Positions 1-6,001 of a stretch of 12,264 nt of DNA are shown here, piece by piece (the stretch's first letter is position 1; the number at the start of each line of letters is the position of its first letter). The notes beneath the pieces are model-generated. The model was given only the letters and a program-made list of their open reading frames with translations. It had not been told where the DNA came from and did no database searches. The stretch covers positions 1-12,264 of the forward strand of contig DXEQ01000293.1 of NCBI GenBank assembly GCA_019114885.1, in the 5' to 3' direction. The position numbers and the translations under genes were made by a program. This DNA is from Candidatus Anaerobutyricum stercoripullorum. GTDB lineage: Bacteria > Bacillota > Clostridia > Lachnospirales > Lachnospiraceae.

Positions 1-233
1 AAGTAATAAAAACACAATGGAAGGAATCAATACATTTGCACAATACAGATGTATTCATGTACTGGCTTTTATTTTAGGAAATCATTTTATTTACAGCCTG
101 CTATCTCCAGTTTTGCATATAGCAGGGTCTATTTAACTTCTATTTTCTATTATATCCGTTATTTCATACAAAATATATATACTAAATTGACATTTAAGAA
201 TAGATTATGGCTATTTCATTAGGGAGGAAAACA
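1..233. other. AT-rich leader upstream of cbiQ, two inverted repeats
   Basis: No gene is seen here. Two inverted repeats stand out. AATACAT (29-35) pairs with ATGTATT (49-55). CCTGCTAT (97-104) pairs with ATAGCAGG (119-126), leaving a 14-nt loop and followed by a pyrimidine-rich run (127-150). The second could be a weak terminator of an upstream gene or the end of a regulatory leader. Cobalt importer operons are often controlled by a cobalamin riboswitch, but I find no conserved B12-box (GCCACTG-like) in these bases, so any riboswitch would lie further upstream. A TTGACA occurs at 187-192 but has no -10 at a workable distance before the start codon. Confidence 0.4.
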
Positions 234-236
234 GTG
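221..236 (+). promoter_or_regulatory. Ribosome binding site that sets the cbiQ start at GTG 234
   Basis: AGGGAGG at 221-227 stands 6 nt before a GTG at 234-236, which is in frame with the cbiQ reading frame. An earlier in-frame ATG at 207 has no purine-rich site in front of it, so GTG 234 is the better start. Confidence 0.7.
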
Positions 237-1133
237 GATACATGGATTAAATGGCTGCTGATTCTGCTTGCTGTCTGCATGACGGTCCACGGACTCTGGA
301 AAGGAAGAGGACGAAAGTTCCACGGAGGATTCGGACATAAGCATGGCGGCGCCGTATTTTCAGTGGACTACTATGCTTACGCTTCGCATCTCAGACAGTG
401 GAACGCCTCCTTCAAGGCAGTGTTTGCCATGGCGTGTCTGCTTCTGTGTATCGTTTTAAATAATGTGTATGTCTCCGTTCTGGTCATCCTTGTGATGGGA
501 TATCTGACCGTGGTGATCGGAGGCCTGCATTTTGTCAGATATCTGTCCATGATGACGGTGCCGATCGTCTTTCTCATACTGGGAAGCATCGCCATCGCCA
601 TCGGATTCTCACTGGAACCAGCGGGACAATACCACCTGCGTGTGCTGCATCTGTTCTATGTGTACTGTTCGGATGCCAGCCTGCAGCGGGCGCTGGAGCT
701 GATCTTAAAGGCGCTGGGCGCGGTGAGCGCCCTTTATATGCTGACGCTGACCACCCCGCTGGGAGAGCTGATCTGCGTGCTGCAAAAGGCCCATATTCCC
801 CGGGTGCTCATCGAGCTGATGCATATGATCTACCGCTATATCTTCATCATGATGGACACCTACAGCCGGATGAAGAACGCGGCGGAATCGAGACTTGGCT
901 ATGTGGACTTTAAGACCTCCTGCTATTCTTTCGGGCAGGCCGCCGGCAACCTGCTCATCGTGTCCTTAAAACGGGGCGGCGCCTACTATAACGCGCTGGA
1001 GTCCAGGTGCTACGACGGCGAGCTCCGCTTTCTGGAAGAAGAACGGCCGGTAAAAGGCACGCAGCTTCTGCTGGCAGCGGCCGTGGTGGCGGCGATGCTT
1101 GCCGTGTGGGCGCTGACCGGGCGGAACGGATAG
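234..1133 (+). CDS. cbiQ: CbiQ, transmembrane (EcfT) subunit of an ECF cobalt importer, with His-rich N-terminal extension
   Basis: Integral membrane coupling subunit of the CbiMNQO cobalt importer; it links the ATPase CbiO to the substrate-binding CbiM. The body of the protein, from about residue 45 (DYYAYASHLRQWN), is typical CbiQ: several hydrophobic helices, then a cytoplasmic region carrying the two coupling-helix signatures, here AAESRLGY and ALESRCYDGELRF in place of the generic EcfT Ala-Arg-Gly motifs, and a last hydrophobic segment near the C-terminus. The first 40 residues are unusual: a membrane segment (about 4-21) followed by a basic, His/Gly-rich stretch with His at 30, 35 and 37 (FHGGFGHKHGG). 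The start is taken as GTG 234 because of its ribosome site, giving 299 residues. It is first in the visible operon and is followed by cbiO, cbiM and cbiN. CbiQ identity is firm from the family pattern and the neighbours; cobalt rather than nickel is inferred from the accompanying CbiN. Confidence 0.92.
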   Translation: MDTWIKWLLILLAVCMTVHGLWKGRGRKFHGGFGHKHGGAVFSVDYYAYASHLRQWNASFKAVFAMACLLLCIVLNNVYVSVLVILVMGYLTVVIGGLHFVRYLSMMTVPIVFLILGSIAIAIGFSLEPAGQYHLRVLHLFYVYCSDASLQRALELILKALGAVSALYMLTLTTPLGELICVLQKAHIPRVLIELMHMIYRYIFIMMDTYSRMKNAAESRLGYVDFKTSCYSFGQAAGNLLIVSLKRGGAYYNALESRCYDGELRFLEEERPVKGTQLLLAAAVVAAMLAVWALTGRNG

Positions 1134-1146
1134 CCGCCGGGCGGCT
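1132..1146. repeat. Short GC-rich inverted repeat at the cbiQ stop codon
   Basis: AGCCGCC (1132-1138) and GGCGGCT (1140-1146) are perfect reverse complements around one base. RNA could form a 6-bp stem with a 3-nt loop. It overlaps the cbiQ stop codon and leads straight into the tandem repeats. No T-run follows, so it is not an ordinary terminator. Confidence 0.6.
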
Positions 1147-1240
1147 CGTGTGGCAGGAAATGTACAGCCGGGCAGGCGGCTCGTATGGCAGGAAATGTAC
1201 AGCCGGACAGGCGGCCCGTATGGCAGGAAATGTACAGCCG
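1141..1240. repeat. Three tandem copies of a 35-bp repeat between cbiQ and cbiO
   Basis: Copies lie at 1141-1175, 1176-1210 and 1211-1240; the third loses similarity after 1240. Each contains the core TGGCAGGAAATGTACAGCCG. The unit length is not a multiple of three and the block lies between two genes, so it is not coding. AGCCG at the end of one copy and CGGCT at the start of the next can pair across six bases (1166-1170 with 1177-1181), so the array could form repeated small hairpins. A partial relative with a doubled GTAC occurs at 2945-2964 between cbiM and cbiN. Possible roles are mRNA processing or stability within the operon, or simply slippage-prone DNA. Confidence 0.9.
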
Positions 1241-1280
1241 CCGACACTCGTGCGAATAAAAATGATGAGAGGAACAGGAA

Positions 1281-2153
1281 ATGTTATTTCATAAAAAGGA
1301 ACAGACAAAGGAAGAGAGGAAAGAGGCTGCTCCCATTCTGGAGGTGCGGGACCTGCATTATGCCTACAATGACGAAAAGCACGCATTGAACGGGGTGAGT
1401 CTGCAGATCCGGGAGGGGGAAAAAATTGCGGTGCTGGGCGCCAACGGCGCCGGAAAGTCCACATTTTTCCTGAGCATCAACGGCGTGCTGCGTCCCCACA
1501 GGGGCGAGATCTTCTACCGGGGAGAGCTCATCACAAAAAAGAAGCTCAATCATCTCCGGAAAAATGTGGGTATCGTCTTTCAGGATGCGGATAATCAGAT
1601 CATCGCCTCCACGGTGATGGGTGAGGTGTCCTTCGGGCCCATGAACCTGAAGCTGCCCCGGGAGGAGGTGCTCCGCCGGGTGGATAAGGCACTTTCCTAC
1701 ATGAACATCACGGAGTTTCGGGACAGGCCGCCGCACTACTTAAGCGGCGGGGAGAAAAAGCGGGTCAGCATTGCGGATATCATCGCCATGGAGTCGGAGG
1801 TGATCGTCTTTGACGAGCCGACCGCCGCGCTGGACCCTCTGAACGCGCAGATGCTGGAGGAGGTGCTGGCGAAGATGGGCGCGGAGGGAAGGACCATCCT
1901 GCTCTCCACCCACGACGTGGATTTTGCCTGGCGCTGGGCGGAGCGCATCATTGTCTTCCATCAGGGGAAGGTGATCGCCGACGATACGCCCCTGCGTGTT
2001 TTTCAGCAGGAAGATCTTCTGCGCAGAGCCAACCTGAAACATCCGATGCTGTTTGACGTGTACGATACGCTGGTGAAAAAGGGCGTGGTCCCTGCCGGGG
2101 GACCGTACCCGAGAAACATAGAAGAATTTGATGAACTGGTGAACTGTCTGTGA
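1281..2153 (+). CDS. cbiO: CbiO, ATPase subunit of the ECF cobalt importer
   Basis: Cytoplasmic ABC-type ATPase (EcfA) that powers cobalt uptake by binding the coupling helices of CbiQ. All nucleotide-binding motifs are present: Walker A GANGAGKST (53-61), Q-loop glutamine Q101 in VFQDADNQ, signature LSGGE (154-158), Walker B VIVFDE with D178 and catalytic E179, and the switch histidine H211 in STHDVD. The 290-residue length is normal for CbiO with a C-terminal extension past the ATPase core; only one ATPase gene is present, so a homodimer is expected. The ATG at 1281 is preceded by AGAGGA (1268-1273) at 7-nt spacing. The first 18 residues are charged and precede the usual LEVRDLHYAY start of the domain. 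It lies 147 bp after cbiQ, the gap being filled by tandem repeats, and 55 bp before cbiM. Confidence 0.95.
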   Translation: MLFHKKEQTKEERKEAAPILEVRDLHYAYNDEKHALNGVSLQIREGEKIAVLGANGAGKSTFFLSINGVLRPHRGEIFYRGELITKKKLNHLRKNVGIVFQDADNQIIASTVMGEVSFGPMNLKLPREEVLRRVDKALSYMNITEFRDRPPHYLSGGEKKRVSIADIIAMESEVIVFDEPTAALDPLNAQMLEEVLAKMGAEGRTILLSTHDVDFAWRWAERIIVFHQGKVIADDTPLRVFQQEDLLRRANLKHPMLFDVYDTLVKKGVVPAGGPYPRNIEEFDELVNCL

Positions 2154-2208
2154 GTCCATGACATCAGAAACCACATTATTTTTTATAGTTAGAAAAGGAG
2201 AAACTGAC

Positions 2209-2943
2209 ATGTTAAAGAAAAGAGAAAGATTAAGTATTCTGGCCTTCGCTCTGCTGGTGCTTATTGCAGTGGCGCCGGTGAGTAACGCCATGCACATCAT
2301 GGAAGGCTACCTGCCTTTGACGCACTGTATCCTTTGGATGGTGGTCTGCGTTCCGTTCCTGATCCTCGGTGTGATGAACATCAAAAAGGTGCTGGACAAT
2401 GACCGCAAGACATTGATGATCCTGGCACTGACCGGCGCGTTTGTGTTCGTGCTCTCTTCCCTGAAGATTCCGTCGGTGACCGGAAGCTGTTCCCATATGA
2501 CCGGTACGGGACTGGGAGCCATCCTCTTCGGACCGTGCGTGACCAGTATCCTGGGCGTGATCGTGCTTTTGTTCCAGGCAGTGCTGCTGGCCCACGGCGG
2601 AATCACGACGCTGGGAGCCAACTGTTTTTTCATGGCCATCGCGGGACCGATCATCGCTTATGCCATCTATAGGCTGCTCACAAAGATGAACGTGAACAAA
2701 AAGGTGACCGTATTTGTGGCAGCCTTTCTGGGAGACCTGGGCACCTACTGCGTGACCAGCATACAGCTGGCGGCGGCTTATCCGTCAGAGGTGGGCGGTT
2801 TTGGCGCGTCTTTAGTGAAGTTCCTCGGTATCTTCGCGGCGACACAGATTCCGCTGGCCATCATCGAGGGCATCCTCACGGTAGTCATCGTCATCGCGCT
2901 GGAGACTTACGCCAGAAGCGAGCTGCGCAGCTTAAGCTTCTAG
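2209..2943 (+). CDS. cbiM: CbiM, cobalt-binding S component of the ECF importer
   Basis: Membrane substrate-binding component that captures Co2+ outside the cell. Residues 1-27 form a signal peptide (basic MLKKRER start, hydrophobic core, ending SNA) and the mature chain would begin MHIMEG (28-33), the hallmark CbiM N-terminus. In the family the free amino group and the histidine two residues from the signal cleavage site coordinate the metal. Further conserved blocks are SLKIPSVTGSCSHMTGTGLG and AHGGITTLGANCFFM, both with family histidines, and several membrane helices. An in-frame ATG occurs upstream at 2158, but AAAGGAG at 2194-2200 fits the ATG at 2209 (8-nt spacing), and that start puts the signal peptide at the N-terminus. 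This gives 244 residues. The gene sits between cbiO and cbiN, and its last codon before the stop is TTC. Confidence 0.95.
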   Translation: MLKKRERLSILAFALLVLIAVAPVSNAMHIMEGYLPLTHCILWMVVCVPFLILGVMNIKKVLDNDRKTLMILALTGAFVFVLSSLKIPSVTGSCSHMTGTGLGAILFGPCVTSILGVIVLLFQAVLLAHGGITTLGANCFFMAIAGPIIAYAIYRLLTKMNVNKKVTVFVAAFLGDLGTYCVTSIQLAAAYPSEVGGFGASLVKFLGIFAATQIPLAIIEGILTVVIVIALETYARSELRSLSF

Positions 2944-2944
2944 A

Positions 2945-2964
2945 AAATGTACGTACAGCCGGGC
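2945..2964. repeat. Variant copy of the cbiQ-cbiO repeat core
   Basis: AAATGTAC followed by GTACAGCCGGGC matches the core AAATGTACAGCCGGGC of the tandem repeats (for example 1158-1173), apart from a duplicated GTAC. It begins two bases after the cbiM stop codon and ends just before the cbiN ribosome site, so the same short element marks two gaps of one operon. Confidence 0.65.
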
Positions 2965-2986
2965 CCAAAAAGAAAGGAGAAATCAA

Positions 2987-3343
2987 ATGAGTAAAAATAC
3001 AAAGACCGTCATTATCTTACTGATCATTGCCGTGCTGATCGCCATCGTGCCGCTGTTCGCTCTTAAGAACGCGGAGTTCGGCGGTTCCGATGACGCCGGA
3101 AGTCAGATGATTTCCGAGATCCAGGGAGAGGAGTACGAGCCATGGTTCACTCCGGTGCTGGAGAGTGCGCTGGGCGGTGAGTTGCCGGGCGAGGTGGAGA
3201 GCATGATTTTCTGTGTGCAGACCGGCATCGGCGTGGGTATCATTGCTTTCGTGCTGGGCCGCTATGTGGAGAGAAGAAAGTGGCAGAAAAAAGAAGAGAA
3301 GAATAACGAAAAGGCGGGAGAAACCGAAGTTTCTCACGCCTGA
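2987..3343 (+). CDS. cbiN: CbiN, small membrane subunit of the cobalt importer
   Basis: Auxiliary membrane protein needed with CbiM for cobalt uptake in CbiMNQO systems. The 118 residues hold two membrane segments (about 8-26 and 73-92) linked by an extracytoplasmic loop carrying the family pattern: NAEFGGSDDAG after the first helix and YEPWFTPV then GELPGEVESMIF before the second. The C-terminus is a charged Lys/Glu tail (RRKWQKKEEKNNEK), longer and more polar than needed for the fold. The ATG is preceded by AAGGAG (2974-2979) at 7-nt spacing. It is the last gene of the operon, 43 bp after cbiM, and a terminator hairpin follows 12 bp after its stop. The presence of CbiN favours cobalt over nickel as substrate. 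Confidence 0.93.
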   Translation: MSKNTKTVIILLIIAVLIAIVPLFALKNAEFGGSDDAGSQMISEIQGEEYEPWFTPVLESALGGELPGEVESMIFCVQTGIGVGIIAFVLGRYVERRKWQKKEEKNNEKAGETEVSHA

Positions 3344-3354
3344 GAATACACAGA

Positions 3355-3405
3355 CCGCGGCAGAAAAGTTCCGGGAAAGAACAGCCTGCCGCGGCTTAAT
3401 TTTTA
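3355..3405 (+). terminator. Rho-independent terminator of the cbi operon
   Basis: CCGCGGCAG (3355-3363) pairs perfectly with CTGCCGCGG (3386-3394), and the loop contains a second small stem, GTTC (3368-3371) with GAAC (3379-3382). CTTAATTTTTATT follows. It lies directly after cbiN and faces it. Confidence 0.8.
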
Positions 3406-3449
3406 TTATGTAATTCAGCTGCATCTGCTGTGCGGCCGGAAGGCCCGGA

Positions 3450-4013
3450 TCACTGTAGGCGGGAGCCGTACATCTCCTCCACTGCGTCAAGCGCGTCCTT
3501 TGCCGTGGCGCACACCCTGAAGAGCGTGAGCGCCCGCTCCCGGATAAATCCCATGGAGGTGCAGGTCCGCATAAAGTCCAGCATGACGTCATAATAGCCA
3601 TTCAGATTATAGAGGACGATGGGAGCGTCTTTTTGACCCAGCTCCACCAGCGTCAGAATCTGGAAGAATTCATCAAAGGTCCCGATGCCGCCGGGAGCGA
3701 TGATGAAGGCGTCGGCGCTGTTTTCCATGATGTCTTTCCGCTGGCTCATGGTGTCGGTGCGGATGATCTTCGTACAGTTTTTGTTGATGACCTCAAAATC
3801 ATCCATAAAATAAGGAACGACGCCGGTCACTTCGCCGCCGGCCCGGGAGGCTCCCCTCGCGCAGGCGCCCATGACGCCGCCTCCGCCTCCGCCGTAGACC
3901 ATCCGGTGACCCCGGTGGGCAATCTCCCTTCCCAGCTGCTCCGATCCTTCTATAAAGGCGGGGTCAATCTTCTCGCTGGCCGCGCCGTATACACATATTG
4001 TCATAGTTTCCAT
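3450..4013 (-). CDS. LOG-family (TIGR00730) nucleoside 5'-monophosphate phosphoribohydrolase
   Basis: Rossmann-type cytosolic protein of the LOG ('Lonely Guy') family, once annotated as lysine decarboxylase. Characterised members hydrolyse the N-glycosidic bond of nucleoside or cytokinin 5'-monophosphates to release ribose 5-phosphate and the base. The sequence shows the Gly-rich phosphate loop YGGGGGGVMG (40-49), the R92-K93 pair in SQRKDIM, and the catalytic signature PGGIGTFDEF (107-116). Its 187 residues match the family length. The start at 4013 has GGAGG on the minus strand with 6-nt spacing. It is transcribed away from the sulfation cluster, with a likely promoter at 4148-4176. It stands alone; its substrate here is unknown, and a nucleotide-salvage or housekeeping role is as likely as any link to its neighbours. 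Confidence 0.9.
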   Translation of the reverse strand: METMTICVYGAASEKIDPAFIEGSEQLGREIAHRGHRMVYGGGGGGVMGACARGASRAGGEVTGVVPYFMDDFEVINKNCTKIIRTDTMSQRKDIMENSADAFIIAPGGIGTFDEFFQILTLVELGQKDAPIVLYNLNGYYDVMLDFMRTCTSMGFIRERALTLFRVCATAKDALDAVEEMYGSRLQ

Positions 4014-4147
4014 AGTGAACCTCCATTTCCCGCGTTTCTGGTTCGGATGTATCCTGCAGGCGCACAGATCCGCCTTTTTCTTATATGCGGGTGTGCCTGT
4101 ACCGTATGCGTATGAAAAAAATATAACTGCCCATCATATATATCAAA

Positions 4148-4176
4148 ATTATAACATTCTGCAGATTGAAAAACAA
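4148..4176 (-). promoter_or_regulatory. Promoter for the LOG-family gene
   Basis: On the minus strand TTGTTT (4176-4171) and a perfect TATAAT (4153-4148) are 17 bp apart. The -35 is weak. It leaves a leader of about 130 nt to the start codon at 4013. Confidence 0.65.
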
Positions 4177-4214
4177 CAAAAGATGCGGTTTTCAGAGAAA
4201 AAACTCTTTTGTTG
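4174..4214. promoter_or_regulatory. Palindrome centred between two divergent promoters, possible operator
   Basis: CAACAAAAGA (4174-4183) and TCTTTTGTTG (4205-4214) are perfect reverse complements. Closer to the centre, TTTTC (4189-4193) and GAGAA (4195-4199) pair with one G·T. The dyad axis is at base 4194. Each outer arm overlaps the TTG of one -35 box, and each arm is exactly 20 bp from its own TATAAT. A dimeric regulator acting on both promoters would fit. As RNA it could also form a hairpin, and on the minus strand a TTTTT run follows, so a weak terminator is an alternative reading. Confidence 0.6.
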
Positions 4215-4240
4215 CATTTTCAGGAAAATGAATATATAAT
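4212..4240 (+). promoter_or_regulatory. Promoter for the pyruvyl transferase-sulfation cluster
   Basis: TTGCAT (4212-4217) and a perfect TATAAT (4235-4240) are separated by 17 bp. The expected transcript start is near 4247, about 228 nt before the first start codon. The weak -35 overlaps the palindrome arm. Confidence 0.65.
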
Positions 4241-4246
4241 TATCGT

Positions 4247-4474
4247 AACTATGCAGCCGCGCGCTATTTTTTCGTGGTTTTGGCAGGCGCGTGGTTGTAT
4301 AGTTTATCATTGGAGCAGGGTCAAAGGGTTACGCGATCATAGCGTGGAAGCGTAACCCGGAGGCCCGAAAATTGTATGACGATATTTCGCGGCCCGAAAA
4401 GGACGCGGCTGCGGCAAAGGCCGCGGGAAGAGAGCCTGTGAGAGACTGATACAGGCACTCTGAAAGGAGAAAGT
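4247..4474 (+). promoter_or_regulatory. Long structured 5' leader with competing GC-rich stems
   Basis: I see no convincing gene in this stretch. As RNA it holds several stems: CCGCGCGC (4257-4264) with GCGCGTGG (4287-4294, one G·U); GGGTTACGC (4326-4334) with GCGTAACCC (4350-4358), 9 bp perfect; GCGGC (4411-4415) with GCCGC (4420-4424); and GCCTGT (4434-4439) with ACAGGC (4451-4456). An alternative stem, CGCGGCC (4388-4394) with GGCCGCG (4419-4425), excludes the third. GGCCCGAAAA occurs twice (4362-4371, 4391-4400). Competing stems suggest a regulatory leader, but it matches no riboswitch class I recognise. Confidence 0.45.
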
Positions 4475-5887
4475 GTGAAAAAGATTTTGATGCGCTCGGC
4501 CATGCCGTTCGGAGAGGAGAGGAGTATCTCGGAGATTCTGGTGGAGAACCTGATCGGGAACAACACCGGCAACCTCATCTTTCAGTCCAGTCTGGCGAGG
4601 GCAGTTTTGACAGAAGATACGGAGATCACCACCATACGGACCGACCGGATCTATTCGGAGGAAGAAGTGGAGAGGTGGAACGCGGAGTACGATATGTTCC
4701 TGATTCCGCTGGCCAATGCCTTTCGGACCACCTTCCGCACAGAACTTCGGATGCTGACCGATCTGGTGAAGCGTCTCACCATCCCCTGCGTGGTGGTTGG
4801 TGTGGGGCTTGCCAGAAGTTTGAAGTCTAACCGCTGGACATTTCTTCACGATGAAGAGTCCACCGCCTTTGTGCGGGCGGTGCTGGAGAAGTCCTCTATC
4901 ATCGGCGTGCGGGGTGAGATCACGGCAGAGTATCTGAGACAAAAAGGCTTTGTGCCGGAAAAAGACTTCACCGTCATCGGCTGTCCGTCTCTTTACATGT
5001 ACGGGGACGCGCTTCCGGCGCCGAAGCAGACGGAGCTTACGCCCCGTTCCAGAGTGACCATGAATTTCAAGGCCGGACTTCCGGAGCATCTTTACACATT
5101 TTTAAGGGAGCAGGGAGAGCGGTTTGACCATTCCGTATTCATCACACAGGTGATTGAGGAGATTCGGATGCTCTATGTGGGCGATCCGTATATCACCGAT
5201 GACAACCGGGACAAGATTCCGGCGGATTACCCGATGCATTTTACGTCGCCGATGATGCGGGACGATCGGATCGTGGGAGTGCTGGACATGGAGTCCTGGA
5301 TCACATTTCTTAAGGAACAGGACTTTAACTTCGGAAGCCGGATCCACGGCAATATCGCCGCCGTGCTGGCCGGGGTGCCGTGCTGGATTTTTGCCGGAGA
5401 CTGCCGGGTGAAAGAACTGGCGGATTACCACCACATTCCGTGTATCACCGCCAATGATCTGACGGAGGATATGGACGTGTTCTCCCAGTATGAGAAGACC
5501 GACTACAGTCAGGTACTGGCAGGACATGGGGAGCGGCTGACCCATTATCTGGACTTTCTGGACGCCAACAAGGTGCCGAGAATCAGCCGGGAAGCACTTG
5601 GCGGACGGGACACACCGTACGACCGGATGCAGAAGGCACATGCGGGTCACGGACTGATCCATTCGTTTGCGCTGCAGGATACGAAGGAGCAGGGGCGACG
5701 CCTGTCAGAGTATTTCTCAAGCCTTCGCCGGGAGCGGCAGGAGCTTATGAAGACGGTCGAGGAGCGGCAGAAGCAGCTGGCGGCTCTGGAGAAGAAAGGG
5801 GCGGCGCAGGCAAAGGAGATTGCCAATATCCGAAACAGTAAGCTCTACAAAATAAAATCCAGATACGATTCTTTCATGAAACGTTAA
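4475..5887 (+). CDS. Polysaccharide pyruvyl transferase family protein with C-terminal coiled coil
   Basis: Family member of PF04230, whose characterised enzymes transfer pyruvate from phosphoenolpyruvate to a sugar, forming a ketal on a surface polysaccharide. The N-terminal block IGNNTGNLIFQSSLARAV (about 27-44), the central IGVRGEITAEYLRQKGF and IGCPSLYMYG, and the nucleotide-sugar-transferase-like FGSRIHGNIAAVLAGVP with S288, R289 and H291 (286-302) support this. After about residue 400 a charged helical region rich in Arg, Glu, Gln and Lys forms a probable coiled coil ending in a basic tail, SKLYKIKSRYDSFMKR. There is no signal peptide, so it is cytosolic or membrane-associated. GTG 4475 has AGGAG at 5-nt spacing. 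It opens a same-strand cluster, 114 bp before cysD, which suggests that its glycan is also the target of sulfation. The acceptor is unknown, and some PF04230 members may have other activities. Confidence 0.82.
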   Translation: MKKILMRSAMPFGEERSISEILVENLIGNNTGNLIFQSSLARAVLTEDTEITTIRTDRIYSEEEVERWNAEYDMFLIPLANAFRTTFRTELRMLTDLVKRLTIPCVVVGVGLARSLKSNRWTFLHDEESTAFVRAVLEKSSIIGVRGEITAEYLRQKGFVPEKDFTVIGCPSLYMYGDALPAPKQTELTPRSRVTMNFKAGLPEHLYTFLREQGERFDHSVFITQVIEEIRMLYVGDPYITDDNRDKIPADYPMHFTSPMMRDDRIVGVLDMESWITFLKEQDFNFGSRIHGNIAAVLAGVPCWIFAGDCRVKELADYHHIPCITANDLTEDMDVFSQYEKTDYSQVLAGHGERLTHYLDFLDANKVPRISREALGGRDTPYDRMQKAHAGHGLIHSFALQDTKEQGRRLSEYFSSLRRERQELMKTVEERQKQLAALEKKGAAQAKEIANIRNSKLYKIKSRYDSFMKR

Positions 5888-6001
5888 TCTTTGTCCGTTA
5901 TGATACGGAAGATATGCGGTAAATTATATATAGTTCATTACATTTGCTAATTCATGACGGTCCATCCGTCAGAGAAAATATAGAGAATAGGAGTAAGATT
6001 C
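5888..6001 (+). other. Gap between pyruvyl transferase-like gene and cysD with two small stems
   Basis: TCCGT-TATGAT-ACGGA and GACGG (5956-5960) with CCGTC (5966-5970) can form 5-bp stems. AT-rich TATATATAGT (5925-5934) resembles a -10 but no matching -35 is seen 16-18 bp upstream, so a separate cysD promoter is possible but not shown. GGAG (5990-5993) serves cysD. Confidence 0.4.

Noticed and set aside
1..206. Cobalamin riboswitch before cbiQ
   Set aside because: No B12-box or characteristic multi-stem architecture is seen in the available bases.
1141..1240. Possible CRISPR array from the 35-bp periodic repeats
   Set aside because: The copies are contiguous, with no variable spacers between them, and no cas gene is nearby.
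1150..1389. Open frame with a repeated peptide across the tandem repeats
   Set aside because: It has no ribosome site, comes only from the repeated DNA, and overlaps cbiO in another frame.
955..1464. Long minus-strand open frames opposite cbiQ and cbiO, and similar ones opposite cysNC and the transporter gene
   Set aside because: They lie antisense to well-supported genes, have low-complexity or shadow-like composition, and lack ribosome sites.
2158..2208. Upstream ATG for cbiM
   Set aside because: It would place 17 residues before the signal peptide and lacks a ribosome site; AAAGGAG fits ATG 2209.
4321..4578. Short minus-strand open frame in the divergent control region
   Set aside because: It overlaps the start of the pyruvyl transferase-like gene on the other strand, resembles no protein I know, and spans GC stems that explain the region better.
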